A stretch of 64,000 bases of DNA from Pseudomonas sp. SL4(2022) (GCF_026625725.1 NZ_CP113060.1:4284001-4348000); one strand, 5' to 3'. Positions 33,040-42,456 are shown, numbered from the stretch's first letter. The notes: generated by a model from the sequence alone, not told the origin. Translations and numbers: made by a program.

Positions 33040-34818
33040 TCAGTGCTGCAGATGCCCATACAGCTTGGCGTAAAGCCCGCCCTCGGCGATAAGCTGCTGA
33101 TGCCCGCCGTCTTCGGCGATGCTGCCACCGTCGAATACCAACACCCGATCGGCCTGCTTAACCGCACTCAGGCGGTGAGCGATGATCAACGTGGTGCGGC
33201 CTTGGAGGAATTGATTGAGCGCCTGGTGCAAGGCGTATTCGGTGGCGGCATCCAGGGCCGAGGTGGCCTCATCCAGAATCACCACTTTCGGCTCGGCCAG
33301 CACCATGCGGGCAATGGCCAGACGCTGACGCTGACCGCCCGACAGACGCACGCCGGAACGCCCGACGATGCTGTCCAGGCCTTGTGGCAAACCGTGAATG
33401 GTGTCAGCCAATTGAGCAATCTCCAGCGCACGCCAGCAAGCGTCATCGCCCCGCTCACGCCCCATACACAGGTTGGCGCGCACCGTGTCGTTGAACAGCG
33501 CCGGATGCTGCAGCACCACCGCCACGTGCTCTCGCACGCCTTCCAGACCGATTTCTTCCTGGCTGCTGCCGCCAAAGCGGATGGTCCCAGCCTGCGGCGT
33601 GTAAAGCCCGAGCAGCAGTTGCACCAGGGTGCTCTTGCCACCGCCACTGGCGCCGACAATGGCGACCTTCTCGCCGGGAGCAATGCTTAGGTTGAGCTGG
33701 TTCAGCACCGGTTCATCGTTGTAGGCAAAGGTTAACCCGCTGACTTCGATGCCCACCGTGTCGCGCCCCTTGAACGGATCAACGCGACCGGGGTACTGCG
33801 GCTCATCCTTGCGTGCCAGCAGTTCGTTGATCCGCGTCAGCGCACCACCGGCCGCGTAATAGGCGTATTGCAGGCTGAGCAATTGCTCGACCGGACCGAT
33901 CATAAACCACAGGTAGCTGAACACCGCGAGCATCTGGCCGATCGACAGGTCAGAGAACAGCACAGTGAGCATCGCCGCCGCGCGGAACACGTCGATACCG
34001 AACTGGAACAACAGGCCGCTGGCACGGTTCGAGGCATCGGTTTTCCACTGTGAGGCCACGGCATAGTCGCGTACTTCCTTGGCCCGACCACCCAGGCGAC
34101 CGAGGAAGAAGCCCTGGCGGTTGCCGGCACGGATTTCCTGAATCGCCTCGAGGGTTTCGGTCAGCGCCTGGGTAAAGCGCGAGGTGCTGTCGTTCTCCAG
34201 CTTCTTCAGGTGTTTGACGCGCTTGCCCAGCTGCACCGTGGCGTAGATCACCAGCGGATTGAACAGCAGGATCAGCAACGCCAACTGCCAGTGCATCCAG
34301 ATCAGGATCGCCGAGGTGCCGGCCAGGGTGAGCATGGCCACCAGAAAGCGACTGAGTGTTTCGCCGACAAACTTATCCAGCGTGTCCAGGTCGGTGACCA
34401 AATGCGTGGTCACGGTACCGCCGCCCAGGCTTTCATATTCGCCCAAGGAAATGCGTTTGAGCCGCTCGATCAGTCGAATACGAATGCGGTACACAATGTC
34501 CTTCGACAGACGCGCAAACAGCCGCGCCTGCACCACGTTAAAGACCAACGCGCCGCCGCGCAAAAACAGGGTCAGCACCAGCATCAGGCCGATGTAGCCG
34601 GCGGCGGTTTCCCAGTGCGCGGGCAGGAAGTTGTCCATGACCTTGAGCGCGGCGTCACCGTCGTTGAGCAGCACTTCGTCGACCAACAGCGGCAGCAACA
34701 GCGGGATCGGCACGCTGCATAGGGTCGCCAGCACGGCAACCAGGTTGGCCCAGATCAGCGCCTTCTTGTGCTGCAGGGCCAGCCGACGAACTTCCGCCCA
34801 ACTCAAACGATCAGGCAT
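33040..34818 (-). CDS. ABC exporter, fused membrane and ATPase domains
   Basis: A 592-residue half-transporter of the type I exporter (MsbA/LmrA-like) family. About six membrane helices cover residues ~15-310; the ATPase domain has Walker A GASGGGKST, the Q-loop VVLQHPALF, signature LSGGQRQRLAIAR, Walker B VVILDEATSALD and H-loop IIAHRLS. The ATG at 34818 is used rather than an in-frame TTG at 34824. Its start overlaps the stop of the DsbA-like gene by 8 bases. It probably works as a homodimer; the substrate (drug, lipid or peptide) is not evident. Confidence 0.92.
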   Translation of the reverse strand: MPDRLSWAEVRRLALQHKKALIWANLVAVLATLCSVPIPLLLPLLVDEVLLNDGDAALKVMDNFLPAHWETAAGYIGLMLVLTLFLRGGALVFNVVQARLFARLSKDIVYRIRIRLIERLKRISLGEYESLGGGTVTTHLVTDLDTLDKFVGETLSRFLVAMLTLAGTSAILIWMHWQLALLILLFNPLVIYATVQLGKRVKHLKKLENDSTSRFTQALTETLEAIQEIRAGNRQGFFLGRLGGRAKEVRDYAVASQWKTDASNRASGLLFQFGIDVFRAAAMLTVLFSDLSIGQMLAVFSYLWFMIGPVEQLLSLQYAYYAAGGALTRINELLARKDEPQYPGRVDPFKGRDTVGIEVSGLTFAYNDEPVLNQLNLSIAPGEKVAIVGASGGGKSTLVQLLLGLYTPQAGTIRFGGSSQEEIGLEGVREHVAVVLQHPALFNDTVRANLCMGRERGDDACWRALEIAQLADTIHGLPQGLDSIVGRSGVRLSGGQRQRLAIARMVLAEPKVVILDEATSALDAATEYALHQALNQFLQGRTTLIIAHRLSAVKQADRVLVFDGGSIAEDGGHQQLIAEGGLYAKLYGHLQH

Positions 34819-35443
34819 GGGCAACCCGCTCCAGCCAGCGCGTCAGCAAGGGCTGCAGCACTTCAAGGGGTTGATAGCCGTTGGTCAGCAGCGCCAGTTG
34901 GCCGTTGCGTTCAGCGAGCAGCGTGGGAAAGCCGGCAATGCCCAGATCCTGGGTCCAGCTGAAGTCAGCGGCGGTGGCGGCGCGCTGTGCAGCGCTGTCA
35001 AAGGCTTCGGCAAACACGATACGTGGAATCCCGGCGCGCTCGGCCAACTCCACCAACACGCTGGCGCGGGTGACATCCACCCCTTCGGTGTAGAACGCCC
35101 GCTGAATCAACCGGGCCAATGGCCAGGTCAATTCAGGTGCCAGGCTGCGCGCAGTGACCAGGGCGCGGCAAGCCGGCTCGGTGTCGTAGACCAAACCCTC
35201 AGGCAGTCCGGCATTGAAGTTGAACAACTGCCCAGTGCTGGCATTGACCGCCTGCCAGTAGCCCAGGTAACGCACCCGCGCCGCCGCATCAATGGCCACG
35301 CCATCACGGCGCAAGCCACCTAGCACCAGTTCCAGCCCCACACCTGCGGCAGCAGCCTGCTCAGCGAGGGACTCAAGTACCGGGGCAAAACCCCAGCACC
35401 ATGAACACATCGGGTCCATCACATAGAGCAGGCGTGCGTGCAT
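34811..35443 (-). CDS. DsbA-family thioredoxin-fold protein (cytoplasmic, CSWC)
   Basis: A 210-residue DsbA-like oxidoreductase with the active-site Cys13-Ser-Trp-Cys16 right after the first strand (LLYVMDPMCSWCWGFAP), a helical insertion and the C-terminal IAGFPTLLAERNGQLALL with the usual cis-Pro. There is no signal peptide, so it acts in the cytoplasm, like the FrnE/2-hydroxychromene-isomerase-like branch. It starts two bases after the trhO stop and overlaps the ABC exporter gene, so trhO-dsbA-like-ABC reads as an operon. Confidence 0.86.
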   Translation of the reverse strand: MHARLLYVMDPMCSWCWGFAPVLESLAEQAAAAGVGLELVLGGLRRDGVAIDAAARVRYLGYWQAVNASTGQLFNFNAGLPEGLVYDTEPACRALVTARSLAPELTWPLARLIQRAFYTEGVDVTRASVLVELAERAGIPRIVFAEAFDSAAQRAATAADFSWTQDLGIAGFPTLLAERNGQLALLTNGYQPLEVLQPLLTRWLERVAHA

Positions 35444-35445
35444 GC

Positions 35446-36384
35446 TTAAGCCTCGCGATTTTGTCGGGGGTTGTAGCCCAGCGGGTGCGGCTGATTGCGC
35501 TCTTTAGCCAATTCAATCTGCCGTTGACGCTCGCGGGCGCCGGCGCGGGTTTTCTCCGGCAGCGAGTCCCAACAATGCGGACAGCTGACGCCAGGGGTGT
35601 AGAACTCGGACTGACGATCTGCCACCGACACCGGGGTGCGGCAGGCGTGGCACTGGTCGTAGTCACCTTCGCTGAGGTCGTGACGCACAGTAACCCGGTT
35701 ATCGAAGACAAAGCAGTCGCCCTGCCATTTGGTCTCTTCCTGCGGCACTTCTTCGAGGTACTTGAGGATGCCGCCCTTGAGGTGGAACACCTCCTCAAAA
35801 CCCTCACCGAGCATATAGCTGGAAGCCTTCTCGCAGCGGATGCCGCCGGTGCAGAACATCGCCACTTTCTTGTGTTTGGCCGGGTCGAAGTGCGCCTTGA
35901 TGTAGTCGGGAAACTCGCGAAACGACTTGGTTTTCGGGTCGACCGCGCCTTCAAAGGTGCCAATCGACACTTCGTAATCGTTGCGCGTATCGATCAGCAG
36001 CACGTCGGGATCGCTAATCAGCGCATTCCAGTCCTTGGGCTCGACGTAGGTACCGACCTTCTGGTTCGGATCAACGCCGGGCACGCCCAGGGTGACGATT
36101 TCCTTCTTCAGCTTGACCTTGGTGCGATAGAACGGCTGCTCGTCGCAGTAGGATTCCTTGTGGTCGATGTCGGCCAGGCGCGGGTCCAAGTCAAACCAGG
36201 CCATCAGGGCATCAATACCGGCACGCGAGCCGGAGACGGTGCCATTGATGCCCTCTTCGGCCAGCAGCAAGGTGCCCTTTACCGCGTTATCCAGCATGCA
36301 TTGCAGCAGCGGCTCACGCAGGTTATGGAAGTCAGGCAGGGAAACGAATTTATACAGCGCGGCGACAACGATCTTGTCAGTCAT
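35446..36384 (-). CDS. trhO: tRNA uridine-34 hydroxylase TrhO (YceA), rhodanese family
   Basis: A 312-residue enzyme for oxygen-dependent 5-hydroxylation of U34 in tRNA. An acylphosphatase-like N-terminal domain (LLLAEEGINGTVSGSRAGI) precedes a rhodanese domain with the catalytic Cys178 in MFCTGGIRCEKAS; the C-terminal part has CHACRTPVS and SCPHC zinc-type pairs. The start at 36384 has AAGGA upstream and gives MTDKIVVAALYKF. A minus-strand terminator lies just before its promoter region, separating it from the bolA-like gene. Confidence 0.95.
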   Translation of the reverse strand: MTDKIVVAALYKFVSLPDFHNLREPLLQCMLDNAVKGTLLLAEEGINGTVSGSRAGIDALMAWFDLDPRLADIDHKESYCDEQPFYRTKVKLKKEIVTLGVPGVDPNQKVGTYVEPKDWNALISDPDVLLIDTRNDYEVSIGTFEGAVDPKTKSFREFPDYIKAHFDPAKHKKVAMFCTGGIRCEKASSYMLGEGFEEVFHLKGGILKYLEEVPQEETKWQGDCFVFDNRVTVRHDLSEGDYDQCHACRTPVSVADRQSEFYTPGVSCPHCWDSLPEKTRAGARERQRQIELAKERNQPHPLGYNPRQNREA

Positions 36385-36470
36385 AAGCAAATCCTTCAGT
36401 AGTCGCCCACGTAAAGGGCGGACCGGGACACAAACGTGACCAGCAGCGGCTTTGACAGGCTGCTGAGCCA

Positions 36471-36499
36471 CAAACAAAAGCGCCGGCGCTAGGCCGGCG
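36471..36499 (-). terminator. Rho-independent terminator (minus strand)
   Basis: CGCCGGC (36481-36487) pairs with GCCGGCG (36493-36499); on the minus strand the stem is followed by CTTTTGTTTG. It would end transcripts from the bolA-like/DUF2059 genes before trhO. Confidence 0.75.
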
Positions 36500-36551
36500 G
36501 GGTGCGCAGTTTACTGCCCTTGAGGGGAACCGTGTAGAGGCGAATTGCCTC

Positions 36552-36692
36552 AGAACCTGCTTACGATCTGCTGCGCGTCGGCCCTGCTGCGTTAAAAGCA
36601 GACTCGGATGCTCATGTACAACTCGTACACTCCGCTTCCTCGCCTGCTTTTGCCTTACGGCGCTCTAGCTCGCGAGATCGTAAGCAGGTTCT
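36552..36692. repeat. 141-bp quasi-palindromic element with 18-bp perfect terminal inverted repeats
   Basis: AGAACCTGCTTACGATCT (36552-36569) is repeated inverted at 36675-36692. Inside, further pairs recur symmetrically (AAAAGCAG/CTGCTTTT, TGCTCATGTAC/...) and the centre is GTAC-AACTC-GTAC, so the whole element can fold as one long imperfect hairpin. It resembles non-autonomous palindromic repeats scattered through Pseudomonas genomes. Its right end supplies the TGA stop of the bolA-like gene. No target-site duplication is obvious and no second copy occurs in the window. Confidence 0.85.
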
Positions 36693-36985
36693 CAGTGGCC
36701 GCCCTTGCAGGTCGGCGAAGCCGGAGCCACGCCCTGCTGTGACCACTCATCGGGTGTATAGGTATGCAGTGCCAGGGCATGGATCTGCCCCATAAGCTCG
36801 CCTACGGCGGCATAGACCTCCTGATGCCGCTTGACCGCATTCAGGCCGGCGAAATGCTCGCTGACGATCACCGCCTTGTAATGGGTTTCCAGCCCCCGGC
36901 TGTGCATATGGCTTTCATCCAGCACATCGAGCTGCTGGGGCTGCAAGCTTGCCAGAGCGGCCTGCAACAAATCGATCTTCGGCAT
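36692..36985 (-). CDS. BolA-family protein
   Basis: A 97-residue BolA/IbaG-like protein. The core motif is HMHSRGLETHYKAVIVSEHFAGLNAVKRHQ (given in pieces: SRGLETHYKAVIVS, FAGLNAVKRHQEVYAAVG), with the conserved His and the helix HALALHTYTPDEW. Such proteins pair with monothiol glutaredoxins in iron-sulfur traffic. The ATG at 36985 fits the family better than a GTG at 36997 directly after the upstream stop. The stop codon lies in the edge of the palindromic repeat. Follows a DUF2059 gene with almost no gap. Confidence 0.9.
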   Translation of the reverse strand: MPKIDLLQAALASLQPQQLDVLDESHMHSRGLETHYKAVIVSEHFAGLNAVKRHQEVYAAVGELMGQIHALALHTYTPDEWSQQGVAPASPTCKGGH

Positions 36986-36997
36986 AGGGACTGTCAC

Positions 36998-37498
36998 TCA
37001 GGGCTTCTTTGGAGTCAGCTTGGTGGTCATTTCCGCCAATAGCTGATTGACCTTGGGTACGGCGGTTTCCAGCTTGCCCTGAGTCAGCTGCGCCGACTGT
37101 GCGGTCAGCGTTGGCATTTTCTCCAGGACTTTCTTGCCCAGCGGCGACTCGTAGAAACGGATCAGGTCCTTCATTTCCTGCTCGTTGAAGTTGCTGGTGT
37201 AGAGCTTGACCATATCCGGCTTGAGCTTGTCCCAACCCACGGCTTGTTCCAGAGCCGCATTGGCCTGAGCCTGGTAGGTTTCCAGCACAGCCTTCTCGCT
37301 CTGCGGCGCATTGCTCTCGGCAAAGCGCTGGGCAAACATCTGCTGCACCTGGGCAAACACCGGTACAGCGAGCTTGTCAGCACGGGCCAGTACGAGAAAA
37401 CGCTCGGCATCAGCAGCGTGGCCCTTGGCATCGGCGAGCACCTGAGCACTACCGCACGTCAGTATTAGGGCAGCGCAAAAGGCAGGTAAACGTGACAT
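36998..37498 (-). CDS. DUF2059 secreted protein
   Basis: A 166-residue exported protein: signal peptide SRLPAFCAALILTCGSAQVLA, then helical DUF2059 sequence with LYTSNFNEQEMKDLIRFYES and PLGKKVLEKMPTLTAQSAQL, the family hallmark. Probably periplasmic. It precedes the bolA-like gene with its stop immediately before that gene's alternative GTG start. Function unknown. Confidence 0.9.
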   Translation of the reverse strand: MSRLPAFCAALILTCGSAQVLADAKGHAADAERFLVLARADKLAVPVFAQVQQMFAQRFAESNAPQSEKAVLETYQAQANAALEQAVGWDKLKPDMVKLYTSNFNEQEMKDLIRFYESPLGKKVLEKMPTLTAQSAQLTQGKLETAVPKVNQLLAEMTTKLTPKKP

Positions 37499-37755
37499 GT
37501 ACTACTCCTGAATGAGAGAAGAGCCGTGTTTGACTCACTTTGCGGCATTTTGTGCCCAAGGGCTTGTCCTACTCAAGCCTGCACGCCGCTTTAACCAGAT
37601 CAAGCTACAACTGTGCACTGGCGCACAACCTGCTTAAAGTTCAAAATGCCAGTAATTGCTGTGTTGATGTGCACCTGTGCATGCTCACAGCATTGGCCAT
37701 CTCTGTTTCAGCGCACCGCCAGACTCGTAAGGTTGCGCACACATGGACGTGTTTG

Positions 37756-38766
37756 ATGAACAGCTTTACTCATCCCGAACCCTTCGCCGCTATTGCCCTG
37801 TGCGATAGTCATGGCCAGTTGAACCCTCAGGCGGTTGGCTGGGCACCCAGGCCAATGGTCGACTGTGCCATTCCCGGTAACCTGGGCCGCCGAAAACGCT
37901 GGAATCACTGGTGCATCACCACCCCACAGTGGATGCTTGCGTTCACCATTGCCGACCTGGATTACCTGGGCTACGCCGCGGCCTACTTTCTGGACCTGCA
38001 GTCTGGACAAGGCATGGCCTACAGCCAATTCCGCCTGTTCGGCCGAGGCTGCGAGCTGCCGGATCACCCCCAGATCAGCCATGAGTTCAACCACCCTCGC
38101 CTGCAATTGCGTGTGTCGGAACATACTGGCCGTACCCGTATCACCATAAATGCACCTGATCTCGGCGGGCAGCCGTTACAGGCATCACTGGATATCCAAC
38201 GCCCCGCCCACCTTGACTCAGTGAACCTGGTGGCTCCACTCAAAGGAAAGTGCTTTCACGCCACAAGCCGGCAACTGGGCCTCCCCTGCTGTGGAACAGT
38301 GCAGTTGGGTAAACGCCAATATGGTTGTCTACCTGGGCAGAGTTTTGCTTCCTTGGACTTCGGTCGCGGTGTCTGGCCGCTTAATAGCCATTGGACGCGG
38401 GCGGCCTTTGCGGCACCGGGTGGCATCGCTGGCAATTTCGGCGCTGGCTGGACAGATCATAGCGGGCTCTCCGAAAACACCTTGTGGTTTGGCGGTGAAC
38501 TGCTGCACCTGGACAGCCCTATCGCCATCACCCAAGGCCCGAACACCAGCCTGGCGCCCTGGCAACTGCGCAGCCAGGATGATGCCGTACAACTGACATT
38601 TTCCCCGCGCCAGCGCCACCAGGCCTACCGCCGGCTTGGGCCGTTCTTTGCTGACACGCAGCAGTGGTTTGGGCATTTCGAGGGGGTTCTGCGCGGCCCG
38701 GAAGGTGAGCGCGTACCCGTCAACAACGCCCTTGGCTGGCTCGGTGAAACCCGCGCCCGCTGGTAG
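37756..38766 (+). CDS. DUF2804-family protein
   Basis: A 336-residue protein matching DUF2804 in layout: IPGNLGRRKRWNHWCITTPQW early, then DYLGYAAAYFLDL, SLDFGRGVWPLNSHWTRAAF and a C-terminal FEGVLRGPEGERVPVNNALGW. There is no signal peptide. The ATG at 37756 is selected because the upstream in-frame stretch is Ser/Cys-rich and not family-like; the ribosome-binding site is weak. Some relatives are seen near lipid-metabolism genes; function unknown. Confidence 0.82.
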   Translation: MNSFTHPEPFAAIALCDSHGQLNPQAVGWAPRPMVDCAIPGNLGRRKRWNHWCITTPQWMLAFTIADLDYLGYAAAYFLDLQSGQGMAYSQFRLFGRGCELPDHPQISHEFNHPRLQLRVSEHTGRTRITINAPDLGGQPLQASLDIQRPAHLDSVNLVAPLKGKCFHATSRQLGLPCCGTVQLGKRQYGCLPGQSFASLDFGRGVWPLNSHWTRAAFAAPGGIAGNFGAGWTDHSGLSENTLWFGGELLHLDSPIAITQGPNTSLAPWQLRSQDDAVQLTFSPRQRHQAYRRLGPFFADTQQWFGHFEGVLRGPEGERVPVNNALGWLGETRARW

Positions 38767-38885
38767 TTAACTGCGGCAGTTGAACCTCTGCTGATGCACA
38801 GCGACCTAAGCTGAGATACGCCCAGGCTGGCAGTCGCTGGCCTGGCAATCCCTATGCTGCATGCGCAACCATCAGGAGAGCCACC

Positions 38886-40280
38886 ATGAGCCGCACTGAA
38901 ACCGACAGCCTGGGTCCCATCGAAGTACCCGATGAAGCCTATTGGGGCGCGCAAACCCAACGCTCGCTGATCAACTTCGCCATCGGTCAGGAGCACATGC
39001 CCTTACCGGTCGTGCATGCCCTGGCGCTGATCAAGAAAGCCGCCGCGCGGGTCAATCAGCGTATCGGTGAGTTGCCGGCCGACCTGGCCCGACTGATCGA
39101 GGAGGCCGCCAATGAAGTCTTGGCCGGCCAACATGATGAGCAATTTCCCCTGGTGGTCTGGCAGACCGGCAGCGGCACGCAAAGCAACATGAACGTCAAC
39201 GAGGTGATTGCCGGGCGGGCCAACGAACTGGCGGGCAACGACCGTGGCGGTAAAACGCCGGTGCACCCCAACGACCACGTCAACCGCGCGCAAAGCTCCA
39301 ACGACAGCTTCCCCACCGCCATGCATATCGCCGCCGTGCACGCCGTGCAGCAGCAATTGCTGCCCGCCTTGCGCGAACTGCGTGCTGGACTGCAGGAACA
39401 AGCTGAACGGCATGCGCGGCAGGTCAAAACCGGGCGCACACACATGATGGATGCTACACCGATGACCTTCGGCCAGGAGCTATCGGCCTTTGTCGCGCAA
39501 CTAGGTTATGCCGAACATACTATCCAGGCCGCTCTGCCGGCCGTCTGCGAACTGGCCCAAGGGGGGACAGCTGTGGGCACTGGGTTGAACTCACCACAGG
39601 GTTTTGCCGATGCTATGGCTGCCGAACTGGCCGCTTTGAGTGGCCTGCCACTGGTCAGTGCGCCGAACAAGTTTGCCGCCCTCGCCGGCCACGAACCGCT
39701 GGTGGCGCTCTCAGGTGCCTTGAAAACCCTGGCAGTGGCCCTTATGAAACTGGCTAACGATCTGCGGTTGCTGGGCTCCGGCCCTCGCGCAGGCTTGGCC
39801 GAGGTGCGTTTACCGGCCAATGAACCGGGCAGTTCAATCATGCCAGGCAAAGTCAACCCAACCCAATGCGAGGCGCTGTCGATGCTGGCATGCCAGGTAT
39901 TGGGGAACGACACCACGATTGCCTTTGCCGCTAGCCAGGGCCATCTGCAACTCAACGTGTTCAAACCGGTGATCATTCACAACTTGCTGCAATCGATACG
40001 TTTATTGGCGGACGGCTGCCATAACTTCCAGCAGCACTGCGTCGCGGGCCTGCAACCGGACGCAGGGAAAATGGCCGAGCACCTGGAACACGGTCTGATG
40101 CTGGTCACCGCACTGAACCCGCATATCGGCTACGACAAGGCCGCACAAATCGCCAAGCTGGCCTATCAGGATGGCACTACCCTGCGTGACGCAGCGCTGC
40201 AACTGGGCTACCTGAGCAATGAACAATTCGACGCCTGGGTGCGTCCCGAAAACATGCTGGAGGCGGGTCAACATGAGTGA
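38886..40280 (+). CDS. fumC: Class II fumarate hydratase
   Basis: A 464-residue oxygen-stable fumarase of the TCA cycle. The superfamily signature GSSIMPGKVNPTQCEA is intact, with GSGTQSNMNVNEVIAGRAN, HPNDHVNRAQSSNDSFPTAM and KTGRTHMMDATPMTFGQEL supplying the substrate sites. CAGGAGAG precedes the ATG. The last codons overlap the next gene by eight bases. In many pseudomonads a fumC copy is tied to iron or superoxide response; here the partner is a flavin reductase-like gene and no Fur box was recognised. Confidence 0.96.
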   Translation: MSRTETDSLGPIEVPDEAYWGAQTQRSLINFAIGQEHMPLPVVHALALIKKAAARVNQRIGELPADLARLIEEAANEVLAGQHDEQFPLVVWQTGSGTQSNMNVNEVIAGRANELAGNDRGGKTPVHPNDHVNRAQSSNDSFPTAMHIAAVHAVQQQLLPALRELRAGLQEQAERHARQVKTGRTHMMDATPMTFGQELSAFVAQLGYAEHTIQAALPAVCELAQGGTAVGTGLNSPQGFADAMAAELAALSGLPLVSAPNKFAALAGHEPLVALSGALKTLAVALMKLANDLRLLGSGPRAGLAEVRLPANEPGSSIMPGKVNPTQCEALSMLACQVLGNDTTIAFAASQGHLQLNVFKPVIIHNLLQSIRLLADGCHNFQQHCVAGLQPDAGKMAEHLEHGLMLVTALNPHIGYDKAAQIAKLAYQDGTTLRDAALQLGYLSNEQFDAWVRPENMLEAGQHE

Positions 40281-40893
40281 CGCAGTAAAGAGCGGCGCAA
40301 CACCACTGGAAGGTGATGGTAAACGCATCCTGATGATTCTCGGCACACCCAAGGCCAACAGTTTCTGCCATGCCCTCGGTGAAGCCTACGCTCAAGGCGC
40401 ACGCCGCAAGGGCCACGTGGTACGCCAGCTGAAGCTGGGTGAAATGGACTACGACCCAGTACTGCGCGACGGCTATGAGCAAAGCCAGCCACTGGAACCC
40501 GACCTACTGGAAGCACAGCGGCAGATTCATTGGGCCGAACACCTGGTATTCGTCTATCCGGTCTGGTGGGGAGGTATTCCCGCACTGCTCAAGGGCTTCT
40601 TCGACCGCACCTTTCTACCAGGCTTCGCCTTCAAGTACCGCAACCGCTCGCAACTCTGGGACAAGCTGCTGACGGGACGCACTGCCGACCTGCTGGTGAC
40701 CATGGATACGCCGCCCTGGTACTTCCGCTGGATCTACGGTGCGCCTGGGCATCGGCAGATGACCCGCACCATCCTCGGTTTCAGCGGCATCAAAACCCGC
40801 CGCCTGGCCGAATTTGCGCCGGTACGCCCCTCGAGCGAAGAACAGCGCCAAAGCTGGTTGCGCCGCGCGGAAAACCTTGGCGGCAAAGCCTAG
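40273..40893 (+). CDS. NAD(P)H-dependent flavodoxin-fold oxidoreductase (KefF/MdaB-like)
   Basis: A 206-residue FMN protein: phosphate loop ILMILGTPKANSFCHALG, the flavin-stacking AEHLVFVYPVWWGGIPALLKGFFDRTF (read as VFVYPVWWGG and LLKGFFDRTFLPGF) and a C-terminal region GFSGIKTRRLAEF. It likely performs two-electron quinone reduction. The start overlaps the fumC stop (ATGAGTGA), so it is coupled to fumarase. It ends tail-to-tail with the next gene, overlapping by four bases. Confidence 0.9.
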   Translation: MSDAVKSGATPLEGDGKRILMILGTPKANSFCHALGEAYAQGARRKGHVVRQLKLGEMDYDPVLRDGYEQSQPLEPDLLEAQRQIHWAEHLVFVYPVWWGGIPALLKGFFDRTFLPGFAFKYRNRSQLWDKLLTGRTADLLVTMDTPPWYFRWIYGAPGHRQMTRTILGFSGIKTRRLAEFAPVRPSSEEQRQSWLRRAENLGGKA

Positions 40894-41198
40894 TCGCCGA
40901 GGTACTCACGGGCTTTCAAACCGACATAACGCCGACCGGGGTTATCTTCACTGGCGCTCCACTCCTCAGGGGAAAACAGCTGGAACAGGCCAATGCGGCA
41001 GAGCGTAGGAACGGCCAACGCCAACTCACGCTCGACCTCGCCGCGCTCACCCTGGTTGTACAGTTCGATATTGTGCAGCATGGTGGCGACCGTACCCGTC
41101 TGGACTCGGCTGCCATCACGCAAGGTCACCGCCGGTAAAGACGGCTCTCCGGCAGCCAGTATCTTGCCGTTGACTCGCGCCAGTTCATCGGTACTCAT
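40890..41198 (-). CDS. Conserved hypothetical protein
   Basis: A 102-residue soluble protein, with no signal or membrane segment, of unknown function: LPAVTLRDGSRVQTGTVATM, LHNIELYNQGERGEVERELA and LFQLFSPEEW. I think relatives belong to a recently named DUF family, but I cannot fix the number. It overlaps the DMT transporter stop by four bases (ATGA), so the two are one transcription unit. Confidence 0.75.
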   Translation of the reverse strand: MSTDELARVNGKILAAGEPSLPAVTLRDGSRVQTGTVATMLHNIELYNQGERGEVERELALAVPTLCRIGLFQLFSPEEWSASEDNPGRRYVGLKAREYLGD

Positions 41199-42166
41199 TT
41201 CAGGGCTCCTACAGGCATCACGCCGCTCTTGCGGGCTTTCCAGCTGGCGACCAGGGATGGGCCGAGCGCCGTCAACGCTGACCCCAGCACCACCAGTACT
41301 GCGCCACCATAGGCTAGCCAGTTGATCTGCTCAGGCTGCACATGATCAGGCCACCAGCTGGCAGCCAGCGCCACCGAGGCAAACGTCACCAACGGGGTAA
41401 TCGCCAATGCCGCACTGACCCGCGAAGCCTCCCAATGCGCCAACGCTTCGGCAAACGCGCCATAAGCCACCAGCGTGTTCAGGCAACAGGCAAACAGCAA
41501 CCAACCCTGCAGCGGGCTCAACTCCAACGCTTGCAGCGGATGTGCCCAAGGCGTCAGCAGCATGGCGCAGGCCAGGTAGATCACCATCATCACCTGCAGC
41601 GAGTTCCACACCGTCAGCAACTGTTTCTGCGCCAAGCCATAGAACGCCCAGACAAACGCCGCCAGCAGCACGATCAACACACCGGTGGTGTAGGCCGTCA
41701 GTGAAGTCAGCAGCTCATCCAGACGTTGATTAAAGAACAAGACAAAACCGATCAGCAGCACCAACAAGCCCAGCCCCTGGCCAAGGCTGAAACGCTCGCG
41801 GAAGACAAACAGACTGCTGATCAACAACAAAATTGGCGCAACCTGAATCACCAGCTGCGTAGTACCGGGGCTGAGCAAATTGAGGCCAACCAGATAAAGC
41901 ACATAGTTGGCGGTCAACCCGGCTATCGCCAGCAGCAACAGCCATACGCCCTTCTTGCCCAACGGACGGAAGGCGGGCAAGCGTTTGCTGGCCGCCAGAT
42001 AGGCGAGCAGGATAGAGCCGGAAACCAGCAAGCGAAACCAGGTCACCGTAACCGGGTCCATCACCTGCAGCACTTCCTTGAGCTTGATCGGCAGTACGCC
42101 CCATAACAACGCCGTTAACAGTGCCAGGAACAACCCATACAGCCAACGACCGGAGGAAACATGCAT
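41195..42166 (-). CDS. DMT-superfamily (EamA) transporter
   Basis: A 323-residue inner-membrane protein of ten predicted helices in two EamA repeats: ALLTALLWGVLPIKLKEVL and PVTVTWFRLLVSGSILLAYLA in the first, GVLIVLLAAFVWAFYGLAQK in the second. RarD-like by the opening. The start at 42166 has AGAGG upstream. It probably exports a metabolite or amino acid; the substrate is not determinable. Confidence 0.88.
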   Translation of the reverse strand: MHVSSGRWLYGLFLALLTALLWGVLPIKLKEVLQVMDPVTVTWFRLLVSGSILLAYLAASKRLPAFRPLGKKGVWLLLLAIAGLTANYVLYLVGLNLLSPGTTQLVIQVAPILLLISSLFVFRERFSLGQGLGLLVLLIGFVLFFNQRLDELLTSLTAYTTGVLIVLLAAFVWAFYGLAQKQLLTVWNSLQVMMVIYLACAMLLTPWAHPLQALELSPLQGWLLFACCLNTLVAYGAFAEALAHWEASRVSAALAITPLVTFASVALAASWWPDHVQPEQINWLAYGGAVLVVLGSALTALGPSLVASWKARKSGVMPVGALK

Positions 42167-42456
42167 AAACGCCTCTAAACCCAGCGCTACAACCATCGAC
42201 TGATGCAGGTTGCAGCCGCAAACCAGCATTCTAGGCCGCGCCCATGGACCGGCACAGCCACAGCTAGGCAGTGCTATTCACTGCAACTGTACTGATAGCC
42301 AGGCAACATCAAGTCACCCAATTGACGCCAAAAATACAAAATCAAGGAAAAAGATGGCGATATTCGGCGAAAACGACCATTTGTCGTTAAATTCAGCAGC
42401 CAGAAAAACGCCGTTTAGACTGATTTTCATCAGCTCATCTTGCGGGAGGTTCATCC

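Noticed and set aside
36552..36692. Reading the palindromic repeat as a plain transcription terminator
   Set aside because: It has no terminal T-tract, is far longer than a terminator stem, and a separate terminator with a T-tract lies at 36471-36499.
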